Shown piece after piece: positions 53,034 through 61,995 of a DNA stretch of 64,000 nt. The first letter of the stretch is position 1, and each line of letters begins with the position of its first letter. The translations under genes and the position numbers were made by a program. Source of the stretch: Pantoea piersonii (GTDB taxonomy: Bacteria > Pseudomonadota > Gammaproteobacteria > Enterobacterales > Enterobacteriaceae). Where the stretch lies: positions 248,001 through 312,000 of the forward strand of contig NZ_RARB01000005.1 of NCBI RefSeq assembly GCF_003612015.1. Direction: 5' to 3'. The notes under the pieces were generated by a model, which had not been told where the DNA came from, searched no databases, and saw only the letters and a program-made list of their open reading frames with translations.

Positions 53034-53357
53034 TTAGTTTGTCGCTTTATTTTTCAGGCCTTCAGCGCCCTGCTTGGTTTTATCCCAGGCTTTTTCGCTG
53101 CCCTGCTTGGTGCTGTGCCAGGCTTTCTGCGAACCTTCGCTGATTTTGCTGGTGGTCGCGTCGCTTTTACCTTCGGCAGCATGTTCCGCCTTCAGCTTTT
53201 GCTCGGAACCGGTGTCCTGCACTTTATGCAGTTTTTCTTTCGCCGTATCTGCGCCTTTATGCGCTTCAGCCACGGTGTCATCGGTAGCATGTGTAGTCGC
53301 CGCAAAAACCGGAGCAGCCAGCATCAGAGCAGAAAGTGCAATAATCGTCTTTTTCAT
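53034..53357 (-). CDS. Small exported Lys/Ala-rich repetitive protein
   Basis: A 107-residue protein with a clear signal peptide ending PVFAA. The mature part is very hydrophilic and rich in Lys, Ala, Glu, Thr and Gly, with the imperfect tandem units KAWHSTKQGSE and KAWDKTKQGAE. This gives a LEA- or stress-protein-like amphipathic helix pattern. I do not recognise a named family. GAGGGA precedes the ATG. It is a monocistronic unit ending at a shared terminator. Confidence 0.8.
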   Translation of the reverse strand: MKKTIIALSALMLAAPVFAATTHATDDTVAEAHKGADTAKEKLHKVQDTGSEQKLKAEHAAEGKSDATTSKISEGSQKAWHSTKQGSEKAWDKTKQGAEGLKNKATN

Positions 53358-53567
53358 GATTCCCTCACTAAAATTATCAAGTCCAGTTTCAGTATAGACA
53401 AATAATACAGTCGCACAGCAAAAGGCATGTAATTTGCCATGGATTCAGCATATTCCTGGATTTTTATCTGGCCTGATGCGCTGACTCAGCGATGCCAGAG
53501 AGGAAGAGAGGCAGCGGCGGGCATCCCTCGCTACACTTCATCCAGTCTTTACTTATAAGGAATAGCA

Positions 53568-54263
53568 ATGTTCTCTTTTTCCCCTACCGTCGAACTCACC
53601 GTCATCGCGCTGGCGCCGGGCTTTCGCGCGATCAGTATTCTCGTTGAGGCGAGCGAGGTGCAGCACCCACAGGTTGCGCGTGATGCGCTTAACGACGCCT
53701 GCCACGCTGTCGTCGCCCAGGATGTGCCTTACGCTGAGGCGCATATTGCCGCCTGGCGCGAGGCCTTCAAAGCGTTCGGCGCAAAACCCGCCCGGACGCC
53801 GAGTTCGGTTGAAGCCTTACGTAAACGCGTTGTCCGCGATGGCTCACTGCCCGCCATCGATCCGGTCGTCGATCTCTATAACGCCATCAGTATTAAATAC
53901 GCCTTGCCGATTGGCGGCGAGAATGCCGCAGCCTATGTCGGCGACGCACGTCTGGTGCGCGCCGACGGCAGTGAGCGGTTTGATACCCTGAACGCAGGCG
54001 AACCCTGCGAAGAGACGCCAGAGCCGGGCGAGGTGATCTGGCGCGACGATCTCGGCGTTACCTGTCGGCGCTGGAACTGGTGCCAGGGCGTGCGTACCCG
54101 CCTGGACGCCAGCGCGCAACACATGTGGTTTATTCTGGAGAGCCTGCCGGAAATGCCGATGGATGCGTTGCATCAGGCCAGTGACGAGCTTATCGCGGGT
54201 CTGCAGGCGATGATGCCCGGCTGCCGTGTTGAAAAACAGCTGCTGGGTGCGGGCTTTAGCTAA
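53568..54263 (+). CDS. Free-standing B3/B4 (PheRS beta editing-like) domain protein
   Basis: A 231-residue protein equal to the B3/B4 domain of phenylalanyl-tRNA synthetase beta subunits, which hydrolyses mischarged tRNA. The typical blocks are SSVEALRKRVVRDGSLPAI (about 80-98), PVVDLYNAISIKYALPIGGEN, and VTCRRWNWCQGVRTRLD. Stand-alone copies are thought to act as trans-editing factors or in related amino-acyl hydrolysis; the substrate cannot be told here. AAGGAA precedes the ATG by five bases. It is a single-gene unit with its own terminator. Confidence 0.82.
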   Translation: MFSFSPTVELTVIALAPGFRAISILVEASEVQHPQVARDALNDACHAVVAQDVPYAEAHIAAWREAFKAFGAKPARTPSSVEALRKRVVRDGSLPAIDPVVDLYNAISIKYALPIGGENAAAYVGDARLVRADGSERFDTLNAGEPCEETPEPGEVIWRDDLGVTCRRWNWCQGVRTRLDASAQHMWFILESLPEMPMDALHQASDELIAGLQAMMPGCRVEKQLLGAGFS

Positions 54264-54280
54264 GTCCAGGTTATCAATCA

Positions 54281-54314
54281 AAAAGCCTCTGTTGGGTAAG
54301 CGGGGCTTTTTCTT
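54281..54314 (+). terminator. Terminator after the B3/B4 gene
   Basis: AAAAGCC (54281-54287) pairs with GGCTTTT (54304-54310) around a 16-base loop and is followed by TTCTTTTTT. The loop is long but the tail is good. Confidence 0.6.
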
Positions 54315-54327
54315 TTTTGATGCTCCG

Positions 54328-54933
54328 TCATGCTCCCGCCGTGGTGGCTGAGGGCGGCTCGCCCAGAACCAGGCGGATGAAATCCGCTATATCTTCTGCG
54401 GCAGTGCAGTGTTTTTCCGGGCTGGGGTTAACGATCAGGGTTTCCGCATAGCCGTTGAGGAGGGCTCCCAGCTGGCGGGTCACCCGGTTTATGTCTGCGG
54501 GCCGAAAGGCCTCTTTTTCTACGCCTTCATCAATGATCCCGGCGACCAGCGTCATCCATCGACTGATATTGGCCTCCGCCAGATCGGCATACGCCTGATT
54601 GTTGGCCGCCATGCGCCAGAGGGAGTCATAAAGCTGCCATTCAGCTAAGGGCGCGCTGGGAAGGTAGTAGCCCACCAGCGCGGTGAGTTTTTCCCATGGC
54701 GAAAGACCTGCCATTTTTACCGCAATCTCATCAAGCTCGCTTTCCATAAAGCGCGCCAGCGCGGCGAGGCAGAGTGATTGCCAGTCGCTAAAGTAATGGT
54801 AAATATGGCTGCGGGATATGCCCAGATAGCCGGTCAGTTCACGCGTGGTGACTTTTTCTATCCCTTTTTCGATGAACAACGCCACTGCGCCATCCAGTAT
54901 GCGTGCTTTTAGCTCCTCTGCGTTTTTCTTCAC
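54328..54933 (-). CDS. TetR-family repressor with twin operators
   Basis: A 201-residue TetR protein with a GTG start (54933) behind GGGGGAG. The helix-turn-helix spans about 25-55 (VTTRELTGYLGISRSHIYHYF). The C-terminal ligand domain includes LAEWQLYDSLWRMAANN. It is divergent from an ABC-type membrane protein gene, and two identical-armed palindromes lie in the 94-bp gap. It very likely represses both genes. The inducer is unknown. Confidence 0.88.
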   Translation of the reverse strand: MKKNAEELKARILDGAVALFIEKGIEKVTTRELTGYLGISRSHIYHYFSDWQSLCLAALARFMESELDEIAVKMAGLSPWEKLTALVGYYLPSAPLAEWQLYDSLWRMAANNQAYADLAEANISRWMTLVAGIIDEGVEKEAFRPADINRVTRQLGALLNGYAETLIVNPSPEKHCTAAEDIADFIRLVLGEPPSATTAGA

Positions 54934-54950
54934 CTACTCCCCCTTTGACT

Positions 54951-54966
54951 TTGAGCAACCGCTCAA
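54951..54966. promoter_or_regulatory. TetR operator 1
   Basis: TTGAGC-AACC-GCTCAA, perfect 6-bp arms with a 4-bp centre. Its arms are identical to those of operator 2, 35 bp away. Confidence 0.8.
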
Positions 54967-54985
54967 ATAGACTGCGGCAACATTA

Positions 54986-55001
54986 TTGAGCAGTTGCTCA
55001 A
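54986..55001. promoter_or_regulatory. TetR operator 2
   Basis: TTGAGC-AGTT-GCTCAA, identical arms to operator 1. The 35-bp repeat distance is a little over three helical turns, so two dimers could sit on nearly the same face. Confidence 0.8.
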
Positions 55002-55027
55002 TATTTTTCTTACGTTGAAAATACACT

Positions 55028-55921
55028 ATGCAACCCCTGAATTTAAATGAAAAAGCGGACATAAAGCCAGGCGCAGCCACTACCCTGAAACTGCTGGGGC
55101 AGCGTCACCGCAGGAAACTGGCCGTGACGCTGATGCTGGTGGTCGGCGAAAATCTTATCTATCTGCTTTATCCGCTGCTGGCGGGCTTTGCCGTGAACGC
55201 CATCCTGGCAGGTAAAGCGATACATGCCGTACTTTACGCCGCGCTGGTTTTTGTTATGTGGTTGACCGGCGCCGCCCGGCGAAGCGTGGACACGCGCACC
55301 TTTGCGCGCATCTATGCCGAGCTGGCGGTATCTGTTGTGCTGGCGCAGCGTCGGGAAAATCAGCCGCCTTCTACCGTTGCCGCCCGCGTCACGCTCTCGC
55401 GGGAGTTTGTCGACTTTTTTGAAAAGCACCTGCCGGTGCTGATCACCACAGTAGCATCGATCACCGGCGCGACGGTGATGCTGTTGTTTATCGAGTTCTG
55501 GTCCGGCATCGCCTGCCTGGGGATCCTGGCGTTTTTTAGCCTTTTCCTGCGGCGCTTTACCAGCACCAATGAACGGCTTTTCCTGCGGCTGAATAACCGT
55601 CTGGAAAAAGAGGTCAGTATGGTCAGCAGCGCAGCGGCATCTCCTCTGGTGCGCCACTACCGCGTGCTGGCCAGGCTGCGCATCGCCTTGTCGGACCGCG
55701 AGGCGCTCGGCTATCTCTCTATCGGCGCGGTGGCCGCCCTGCTTTTCGGCTCGACCATTCTGATGATGACAATGCGGGAAAGTCATGATGCCGGGCACGT
55801 CTATTCGGTCATGACTTACATGTGGATGTTTGCCATGAGCCTGGATGACGGGCCCCAGCTGCTGGAGAAATACTCTCAGCTCAGGGATATCGGCAAGCGA
55901 GTAAAAACCGGCAAGGTTTAA
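55028..55921 (+). CDS. ABC transporter six-TM domain protein lacking an ATPase
   Basis: A 297-residue protein consisting only of an ABC exporter-type transmembrane domain (six helices at about 35-55, 65-85, 135-155, 160-178, 235-255 and 262-280). It fits the stand-alone ABC_membrane_3 group. No Walker A, signature or Walker B motif is present, and no ATPase gene follows, so it is not a frameshifted exporter. It could work with an ATPase from elsewhere or without one. The ribosome site is poor (ACAC before ATG). Two TetR operators precede it. Confidence 0.75.
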   Translation: MQPLNLNEKADIKPGAATTLKLLGQRHRRKLAVTLMLVVGENLIYLLYPLLAGFAVNAILAGKAIHAVLYAALVFVMWLTGAARRSVDTRTFARIYAELAVSVVLAQRRENQPPSTVAARVTLSREFVDFFEKHLPVLITTVASITGATVMLLFIEFWSGIACLGILAFFSLFLRRFTSTNERLFLRLNNRLEKEVSMVSSAAASPLVRHYRVLARLRIALSDREALGYLSIGAVAALLFGSTILMMTMRESHDAGHVYSVMTYMWMFAMSLDDGPQLLEKYSQLRDIGKRVKTGKV

Positions 55922-56189
55922 ACCGAACCGGGCAATTCCAGTCTGGCGGCGAAAAGGCCTTGTCGCGTCAGCGCGGGGGCCAGAGGCAGCCCCGCGTTTG
56001 CGCGTGCCTTTTCCTGAACCCACGATTTTATGTGACTCATCTTACATTTATTGCGCTCTCCACTGGCAACGCAGCCGCTTACGCCCGCACAATGGAATAT
56101 ATAATCCCTAATGAATATATATTCACACGTGGGTTGCTGCGGCAATCCGACCACGCTTCTGTCTGCATCCTGAACGGAGAATATCGGCA

Positions 56190-57182
56190 ATGAGTCACTA
56201 TAATTATCCGAAGTTTGGCGCTGGCCTGTGGCATTTCGCGAATTACATCGATCGTTACGCGGTTGACGGCTACGGCCCGGCGCTCAGCACGCTGGACCAG
56301 ATCAAGCTGGCCGCCGAAGTTGAAGATCTCTCTTATGTTGACGTCCCCTATCCTTTTACGCCTGGCGTCTCGGTTGACGAGGTGAAGCAGGCGCTGCAGG
56401 AGGCGGGGCTGAAAGCGATTGGCGTCACGCCGGAAATCTATCTGCGCAAATTCTCACGCGGTGCCTTTACCCACCCAGATGCGGCGGTACGCGCCGACGC
56501 GCTGGCGCTGATGAACGAAGCGGCCGACGTGGTGCGCGAACTGGGCGCGAACTACGTTAAAGTCTGGCCCGGTCAGGACGGCTGGGATTACCCTTTCCAG
56601 GTCGATCATAAAAATCTCTGGAAGCTGGCGGTTGACGGCATGCGCGAACTGGCCGGGGCGAATCCGGATGTGAAGTTCGCCATTGAATACAAGCCGCGTG
56701 AGCCGCGTGTAAAAATGACCTGGGATTCAGCGGCGAAATCGCTGCTGGGTATTGAAGAGATCGGTCTGGACAACGTAGGGATCCTGCTCGACTTCGGCCA
56801 CGCGCTGTTTGCCGGGGAGTCACCGGCCGGTTCTGCGCAGCTGATTATCGATCGCGGCCGCCTGTTCGGTATGGATGTGAACGATAACCTGCGCGGCTGG
56901 GATGACGATCTGGTGGTCGGCACCGTGCATATGACCGAAATTTTCGAATTCTTCTACGTGCTGAAGTGCAATAACTGGGATGGCGTGTGGCAACTCGACC
57001 AGTTCCCGTTCCGCGAAGATCATGTTGAAGCCGCCAACCTCTCTATCCGCTTTCTCAAGCACATCTATCGCGCGCTCGATAAACTGGATATGCCCGCGCT
57101 GCAGGCGGCGCAGCGGGAGCAGAATCCGCTCAAGGCGCAGCGCATTATTCAAAATGCGCTGCTGACCTCTATCGAAGAGTAA
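56190..57182 (+). CDS. TIM-barrel sugar isomerase/epimerase (xylose isomerase-like)
   Basis: A 330-residue protein of the xylose-isomerase-like TIM-barrel superfamily. Likely metal ligands are Glu in [11 protein letters not shown], Asp and His in LLDFGHALF, Asp in GMDVNDN, and Asp/His in [12 protein letters not shown]. The length and REPRVKM segment are closer to L-rhamnose isomerase-like or tagatose-3-epimerase-like enzymes than to xylose isomerase. GGAGA lies nine bases upstream of the ATG. There is no adjacent transporter or kinase, so the sugar is unknown. The 268-bp upstream interval holds no other gene. Confidence 0.78.
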   Translation: MSHYNYPKFGAGLWHFANYIDRYAVDGYGPALSTLDQIKLAAEVEDLSYVDVPYPFTPGVSVDEVKQALQEAGLKAIGVTPEIYLRKFSRGAFTHPDAAVRADALALMNEAADVVRELGANYVKVWPGQDGWDYPFQVDHKNLWKLAVDGMRELAGANPDVKFAIEYKPREPRVKMTWDSAAKSLLGIEEIGLDNVGILLDFGHALFAGESPAGSAQLIIDRGRLFGMDVNDNLRGWDDDLVVGTVHMTEIFEFFYVLKCNNWDGVWQLDQFPFREDHVEAANLSIRFLKHIYRALDKLDMPALQAAQREQNPLKAQRIIQNALLTSIEE

Positions 57183-57190
57183 GCCGTTAC

Positions 57191-57215
57191 GCCGCGGCGC
57201 GCAGCGCGTCGCGGC
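57191..57215 (+). other. GC-rich hairpin after the isomerase gene
   Basis: GCCGCG and CGCGGC enclose a partly paired GC-rich interior. No T-run follows, so termination is only possible. Confidence 0.35.
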
Positions 57216-57222
57216 ATCAGCT

Positions 57223-58188
57223 TTATAGCCAGCCCGACTTGCGCAGCCGTAGCCAGAGCAGGAAGCAGCCGACAATGGTTCCGCCTAGCGCTATCGGATA
57301 GCCCAGCGGCGAGTTCAGCTCCGGCATATCTTTAAAGTTCATGCCATACATGCTGAAAATCACCGTAGGGATCACCAGTATCGCACCCCATCCCGCCAGC
57401 TTTTTCGTGACCTCGTTCTGCTGTACCGCCACCATCGCCAGGTTAACGTGCATGGCGCTGGTGAGCATTTCACGCATGTCCTCCGCGTCGGTCACCACAT
57501 GACGCGCATGATCCTGCACGTCGCGCAGGTAGGCGCGCAATTCTTTCGGTACGATATCTTCATGCAGGCGAACCAGCTGCTGGCAAATCTCTTCCAGCGG
57601 CTGCGCCGCATTGCGCAGGCTTAACAGTTCGCGACGCAGACGATAGACCTTTTTCACCGCGAGATTATCGAATTCGGATCGGAACAGCGCCGCCTCCATC
57701 TCATTAATTTTGTCGCCGAGCGAGGCGGTATATTCGCCATAGCGATCGACAATAAAATCGAGAATACAGTAGAGCGGATAGCCTGGGCCGTGATCGAGCA
57801 AGTCGCTGTTTTGCGCCACGCGCTCGCGGATCGGGGAATAGCTGTCGGAGGCGCCGTGACGCAGCGTTATCAGGAAATTTTTACCGATAAAGATATGCGT
57901 TTCACCAAAGTGAAGATGTTCGTTTTCCGAACTGACGGTCTTCACCACGATAAACATCGACTCGCCATACTGTTCGATTTTAGGCCGCTGGTGCGCGCAT
58001 AACGCATCCTCTACCGCTAAGTCATGCAGTCCGAACTCGCGCTGAATTTTATACATAAATTCCGCTTCGGGCTGATAGAGCCCCATCCAGATAAAGGCAT
58101 CTGGATCGCTGATAACGTCACTGATTTTTTCTACATCTAATTCCTGCCCGGTCTGGCCTGGGCGATATACCATGCAATTTACAATCAT
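57223..58188 (-). CDS. CorA-family divalent-cation transporter
   Basis: A 321-residue member of the CorA family with a long cytoplasmic alpha/beta and helical funnel domain and two C-terminal helices. The signature YGMNF ends helix 1 (VIFSMYGMNFKDMPEL), the selectivity loop for Mg2+, Co2+ or Ni2+. The tail RLRKSGWL resembles the CorA basic end. It differs from E. coli CorA over the N-terminal half, so it is a second-type CorA paralogue rather than corA itself. The start is the ATG at 58188 behind AAGGGATC. Confidence 0.88.
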   Translation of the reverse strand: MIVNCMVYRPGQTGQELDVEKISDVISDPDAFIWMGLYQPEAEFMYKIQREFGLHDLAVEDALCAHQRPKIEQYGESMFIVVKTVSSENEHLHFGETHIFIGKNFLITLRHGASDSYSPIRERVAQNSDLLDHGPGYPLYCILDFIVDRYGEYTASLGDKINEMEAALFRSEFDNLAVKKVYRLRRELLSLRNAAQPLEEICQQLVRLHEDIVPKELRAYLRDVQDHARHVVTDAEDMREMLTSAMHVNLAMVAVQQNEVTKKLAGWGAILVIPTVIFSMYGMNFKDMPELNSPLGYPIALGGTIVGCFLLWLRLRKSGWL

Positions 58189-58270
58189 GATCCCTTCGCT
58201 ACACGGTTGTCTGAAGTAGTAAGAGCATAACCGCTTTTATTGCATTCAAATGAAGAGGTTTGTAACAGAA

Positions 58271-58297
58271 TGCCCGCCGAACAGCGTCCGGCGGGCA
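58271..58297 (-). terminator. Hairpin after the acyltransferase gene
   Basis: TGCCCGCCG and CGGCGGGCA form a 9-bp stem with a 9-base loop, 19 bp beyond the stop. The minus-strand tail (TTCTGTT) is only moderately T-rich. Confidence 0.55.
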
Positions 58298-58315
58298 ACA
58301 GGCAAGATAAGGCGC

Positions 58316-59443
58316 TTAACCGCGGGGATCGGTAGCCGGAACGTTCTGCACCCGGGCCGGTTTCAGACCGAACAGCAACGCCATCAGCGGCAGCTGTTTA
58401 ATGATCAAATAGAGCACGGCGCTGCAGATCAGGCCAAGCAGCGTGACCACCGCGACATAGGTCACCGGCAGCGCATCCGGCAGGTAGCCGTCCAGCAGCC
58501 AGGCGAAGGTGATCACCAGCGGGTAGTGCATGATATATATCACCAGGGCGGAATCCACTACACCCCTCACCAGACGGCTCTCTTTCATGCGCAGCTTCTC
58601 AAAGGTGAATACCACCCAGTAAGAGAAGATGACCGAGAAAAGACTGGCGCACAGCACCGGCAGGTATTTCAGGCTGCTGGTGATGTTGTAGTGGTAGATG
58701 GCATAGAACACCAGCCAGCAGGCCACGCCCAGCGCCAGCACCACTTTGGTGTTGACCAGAAAATTACGCGCCTGACGAGGGATCTGATCGCTGTTGAGAT
58801 AGAGCGCATAGCCCGCCGCGTAGAACACCATAAAGCGCGCGGTAACCGGAATTAAGTTGACCCATTCGCCAAAGTCTTTAACAAAGAACTTCACCACAAA
58901 GAACATGTTCGCCGCGACAACCAGCGCCGCCACCAGCAGCGGGAAAGGCAGGCGTCGCATCAACGCCGCCGCGCGCTGATAGAGGCTCACCGGAATCAAA
59001 AACGACATCGCCGTAAGGGACACCAGGAACCAGAGATGGTGCAGCGAGGTATAGGCACCCAGCGCGCCCTGTGTCGTTAAGGGTTCGCCGTCGATTAAGG
59101 CGTTAATGAGATACATCAGTCCGGGAATAAACAGGAAAGCGGAGATCAGCGGCACGACGACGCGCATCTTGCGGTTACTGTAAAAGAAGTCGGTGCCTTT
59201 ACGCAGGATGACCATCGCCGAGAACATCCCCGACAGGAAGAAAAAGGCTTCCATACGAAAGGTATGCACAAATTCGATTAGCGCGGTAAAACCGTCCGCC
59301 TCATTTTTCCCGGAAACATAGTACCAGTTATTTCCACCAGGAAGACTTCGCGCGGCATGATATAAAACCCCTTCCAGAATTAACAGCGCGCGCAGGAAAT
59401 CCAGGCCGATATTCCGGCTTGAGAGAAACGCTTTATTTTCCAC
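58316..59443 (-). CDS. Acyltransferase-3 / OpgC-like membrane protein
   Basis: A 375-residue polytopic membrane protein with about ten helices and a GTG start (59443, AAGGG six bases upstream). The acyltransferase-3 pattern is clear: LDFLRALLILEGVLYHAARS with the catalytic-type His, then FVHTFRMEAFFFLSGMFSAM. It resembles MdoC/OpgC, which adds succinyl groups to periplasmic glucans. No opgGH genes are nearby. The exported SGNH hydrolase divergent from it could be a functional partner, since acyltransferase/SGNH pairs are common. That is inference. Confidence 0.82.
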   Translation of the reverse strand: MENKAFLSSRNIGLDFLRALLILEGVLYHAARSLPGGNNWYYVSGKNEADGFTALIEFVHTFRMEAFFFLSGMFSAMVILRKGTDFFYSNRKMRVVVPLISAFLFIPGLMYLINALIDGEPLTTQGALGAYTSLHHLWFLVSLTAMSFLIPVSLYQRAAALMRRLPFPLLVAALVVAANMFFVVKFFVKDFGEWVNLIPVTARFMVFYAAGYALYLNSDQIPRQARNFLVNTKVVLALGVACWLVFYAIYHYNITSSLKYLPVLCASLFSVIFSYWVVFTFEKLRMKESRLVRGVVDSALVIYIMHYPLVITFAWLLDGYLPDALPVTYVAVVTLLGLICSAVLYLIIKQLPLMALLFGLKPARVQNVPATDPRG

Positions 59444-60076
59444 GTTATACCCTTCTCAAAAAGTCGTCAGAACGCAGCCCCTCTCGCGTCGCATTTAAAC
59501 AACGAAACGTGAAAGAGAAATAATCCTGACCTGATGAAGTGAGCCACGCAAAAATCGGAATATCCCTGAATGGCCGGTGTTGGCAAAGCGTATCATTACT
59601 TAACGTTAAAAATCATTCTGCTGACCGGACATTAGGAATATGCCTGGAGGTAACCAGACTAATTAGGAAAAACGCCAGTTAAAAATAGCCTGATCAAATA
59701 AATCCCCATAAAAATAAAACCGCGATTAAGCTATAAAATACAATAAGTTAATTTTATATCACCCTTTCTGGCCTTTGCGGTGTGCGCTGACGCTGGCCTT
59801 ACTTCCCCAAACGAGGCGACAGATAAGACCAGACAAAATAAGAAATAGCGCTTACGAATGAGGATTTGCTTAATTTATCCAGCGAAAATGAGACCCGAGA
59901 TCGGCTCATCTTGATTAACCCTGAAAAGAGAGCCCGTAAAAAAACAAAGCATTGATATAATTTTGCCGCTAACCATCGGCAGTTTTAGGGTTGTTGGCTG
60001 CTAATTAAATTTGTTACCTTGATGAAAGTCACACTTTATTCGTGATATTCCATTCAGACAACGCGCTGAGAACGAT
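59444..60076. promoter_or_regulatory. 633-bp AT-rich divergent interval
   Basis: No credible ORF. The interval is much richer in A and T than its neighbours (notably 59620-59780), so it may be an H-NS-bound control region. TTAGGAATATGCC at about 59631-59643 vaguely resembles an RcsB box. I cannot place promoters confidently. Confidence 0.35.
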
Positions 60077-60850
60077 ATGCTGCAAAAACAATTCCATTTG
60101 AAAATGGCGCTATATATTGCGCTGATGATGAAAGTTTCATCCCCGGCGGTCGCGCAAACTACCTCGCCCGGCACTTTTATTATTGAAGCCTGGGGAGGAT
60201 CGAGCACGAAAGGGGTACTGGCAGTGCGGGAAGAGGGTCGGCTGCGCAATATCGTCAGCGAGCACAATGAAATTGCCGTACTGAATCAGCTTTTACAGGC
60301 GAAGTACGGCAGCGGCGTACGCGTCCTTAATCGCGGCGCGCCCTCAGCGCAGGCGATCGAGCTGCTGAATGGCCGCTATAAATATGAGCATAACCCGCCG
60401 TGGCAGGAGGCGATGAAACGCTCAAACGCCCGTTTAATCCTGCTCAATTTCGCCACCAACGACGCACGGCATTACCACTTCCACGATATAGAGAAGCCCT
60501 ATCAGGTGAGTCCGCAACGCTACAGCGAAGTGATGACAGCCTTGATCGACAGCGCCAGAGCGAACGGCAAAGCCGTGGTGCTACAGGAGCCGCATCCGCT
60601 GTGCGGCAAAGCGGAAAAATGGGATGTCGCGCCTTATGCCGCGCGGCTCGACGCCGTCGCCCGCGCGGAAAAGGTGCCGCTGGTCAGTCAGTACCAGCGT
60701 ATTCAACAGATGCCAGCGTGGCGCGCGATGATGTCGCCCGACTGTATTCACCCTTCCGAACAGCTCTACCGCATTAAGGCGCTGGAAACGTTTAAGGTGA
60801 TCGAACAACACTTCGGCGCGCAGCTCTCGCAGCTTAACGCCGCCTCCTAA
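60077..60850 (+). CDS. Exported SGNH/GDSL-type esterase or acyl hydrolase
   Basis: A 257-residue protein with a signal peptide (cleavage near VAQT). SGNH blocks are present in order: a Ser in WGGSSTKG (block I), Gly in NRGAPSAQ (block II), Asn in FATNDARH (block III) and DCIHPS (block V, Asp/His). It should deacylate a sugar or lipid in the periplasm. It ends with a 4-bp overlap with the convergent SDR gene and diverges from a membrane acyltransferase gene. Confidence 0.82.
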   Translation: MLQKQFHLKMALYIALMMKVSSPAVAQTTSPGTFIIEAWGGSSTKGVLAVREEGRLRNIVSEHNEIAVLNQLLQAKYGSGVRVLNRGAPSAQAIELLNGRYKYEHNPPWQEAMKRSNARLILLNFATNDARHYHFHDIEKPYQVSPQRYSEVMTALIDSARANGKAVVLQEPHPLCGKAEKWDVAPYAARLDAVARAEKVPLVSQYQRIQQMPAWRAMMSPDCIHPSEQLYRIKALETFKVIEQHFGAQLSQLNAAS

Positions 60851-61524
60851 AACAGCGAGGCGCCGCCACAGATCACCATCTCCTGGCCGGTAATCGCGGC
60901 AGCCTGCGGCGAGAGGATAAAAGCCGTCAGCGCAGCCACTTCCTGCGGCTGGATAAGCCGACCAATCGGCGGCATGACCGGCTTTGACGCCTCGCGTCCC
61001 GGCTGCGAGAGCATCGGCGTTTCCGTCGCGCCCGGCGCGACTACATTTACCGTAATGCCGCGCGGCGCCAGCTCGATCGCCCAGCTGCGCGCCATACCGA
61101 CCATGGCAGCTTTGGTCGCGACGTACTGTGAGCGACTGGCCGCTCCGCGCGAGGTGCGGCTGCCAATCAGTACAATACGGCCGCCCTCACCCATTACAGG
61201 CGCAAAGCGGCTGGCAAGGATTTCCGCCGCGCGGACGTGCAGCGACCAGAGGCGCGAGCTGACGCCGAGATTAATCTCGCCTACCGGCGCGGCGGCCATC
61301 ATACCGGCGGCATGCACCAGCGCATCCGGTGCGGGCAGATCGGCAAGAGTACGGATAAGCGCAGGCTCATCCGTCATATCCACCTGAACGCTGCGGAAAC
61401 AGGCGTTATTGCGCGACACCCGGCTACGGCTCAGTCCCGTCACCTGCCATCCCTGGTCGAGCAGTAACGTGACGATCGCCTCGCCAATGCCGGAGCTGGC
61501 TCCGGTCACAATCGCATGCGGCAT
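60847..61524 (-). CDS. Short-chain dehydrogenase/reductase
   Basis: A 225-residue classical SDR. The nucleotide site is TGASSGIG (8-15), with HAAGM near 90, the catalytic Ser in LIGSRTSRG and the YVATK Tyr/Lys pair near 138-142. GGAGG precedes the ATG, which directly abuts the YhcH-family stop. As the last gene of the sialidase-like operon it probably oxidises or reduces a sugar-acid intermediate. Substrate unknown. Confidence 0.87.
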   Translation of the reverse strand: MPHAIVTGASSGIGEAIVTLLLDQGWQVTGLSRSRVSRNNACFRSVQVDMTDEPALIRTLADLPAPDALVHAAGMMAAAPVGEINLGVSSRLWSLHVRAAEILASRFAPVMGEGGRIVLIGSRTSRGAASRSQYVATKAAMVGMARSWAIELAPRGITVNVVAPGATETPMLSQPGREASKPVMPPIGRLIQPQEVAALTAFILSPQAAAITGQEMVICGGASLF

Positions 61525-61995
61525 CTACACCTCCAGAAGCGAACGTGGAATTTTAAACACCGCCTTGCGCACCCTTTCCGACCTCGGCGCCGCGCACAGC
61601 GCCTGATGCGGCTCGCCGGGCAGAAACACCGCAAAGTCTCCCGTGCTTAAGCGCATCGAGACCGGCAACGCCTGCACGCTGGCGATAAACAGATCCGCTT
61701 TACGCTCTTCATCCTCCGGCTGCGCCAGGCTCTGCTGACTGGCGTTAATGATTTCACTGCCGTCCAGCACCAGCTGGATATCGGCCCACTGGCGGTGATA
61801 TTCAGTATGGCGCTGCGCGGCTGGTTCGGTTTGCGCCGGACCGATATGGCAAAACCACTCTGCATCCTCCGGCTGAAAACGGCCATCTTCGCGCTGCCGC
61901 AGCGCCGCGAGTCTGCAATCCTCGCGTTCAAGAATGGCGCGCAGCGCAGCAGGCAGGCCCGCCATTGCTAACGCCTGCACATTACCGATAATCAT
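61525..61995 (-). CDS. YhcH/YjgK/YiaL-family sugar-processing protein
   Basis: A 156-residue cupin-like protein of the YhcH family. Members such as NanQ (YhcH) assist sialic-acid catabolism, probably as an anomerase or isomerase. Family blocks are YHRQWADIQLVLDGSE, GDFAVFLPGEPHQAL and KAVFKI, with the metal-type His and Glu/Asp residues present. AAGGAG is upstream, and its ATG overlaps the sialidase-like gene stop as ATGA. Confidence 0.88.
   Translation of the reverse strand: MIIGNVQALAMAGLPAALRAILEREDCRLAALRQREDGRFQPEDAEWFCHIGPAQTEPAAQRHTEYHRQWADIQLVLDGSEIINASQQSLAQPEDEERKADLFIASVQALPVSMRLSTGDFAVFLPGEPHQALCAAPRSERVRKAVFKIPRSLLEV

Noticed and set aside
55028-56189. Idea that the ABC membrane protein is a frameshifted full exporter
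   Set aside because: No Walker A, signature or Walker B motif can be found in any plus-strand frame downstream before the next gene.
59444-60076. RcsB-box-like sequence near 59631
   Set aside because: Only a partial match to a loose consensus; not enough to call a site.
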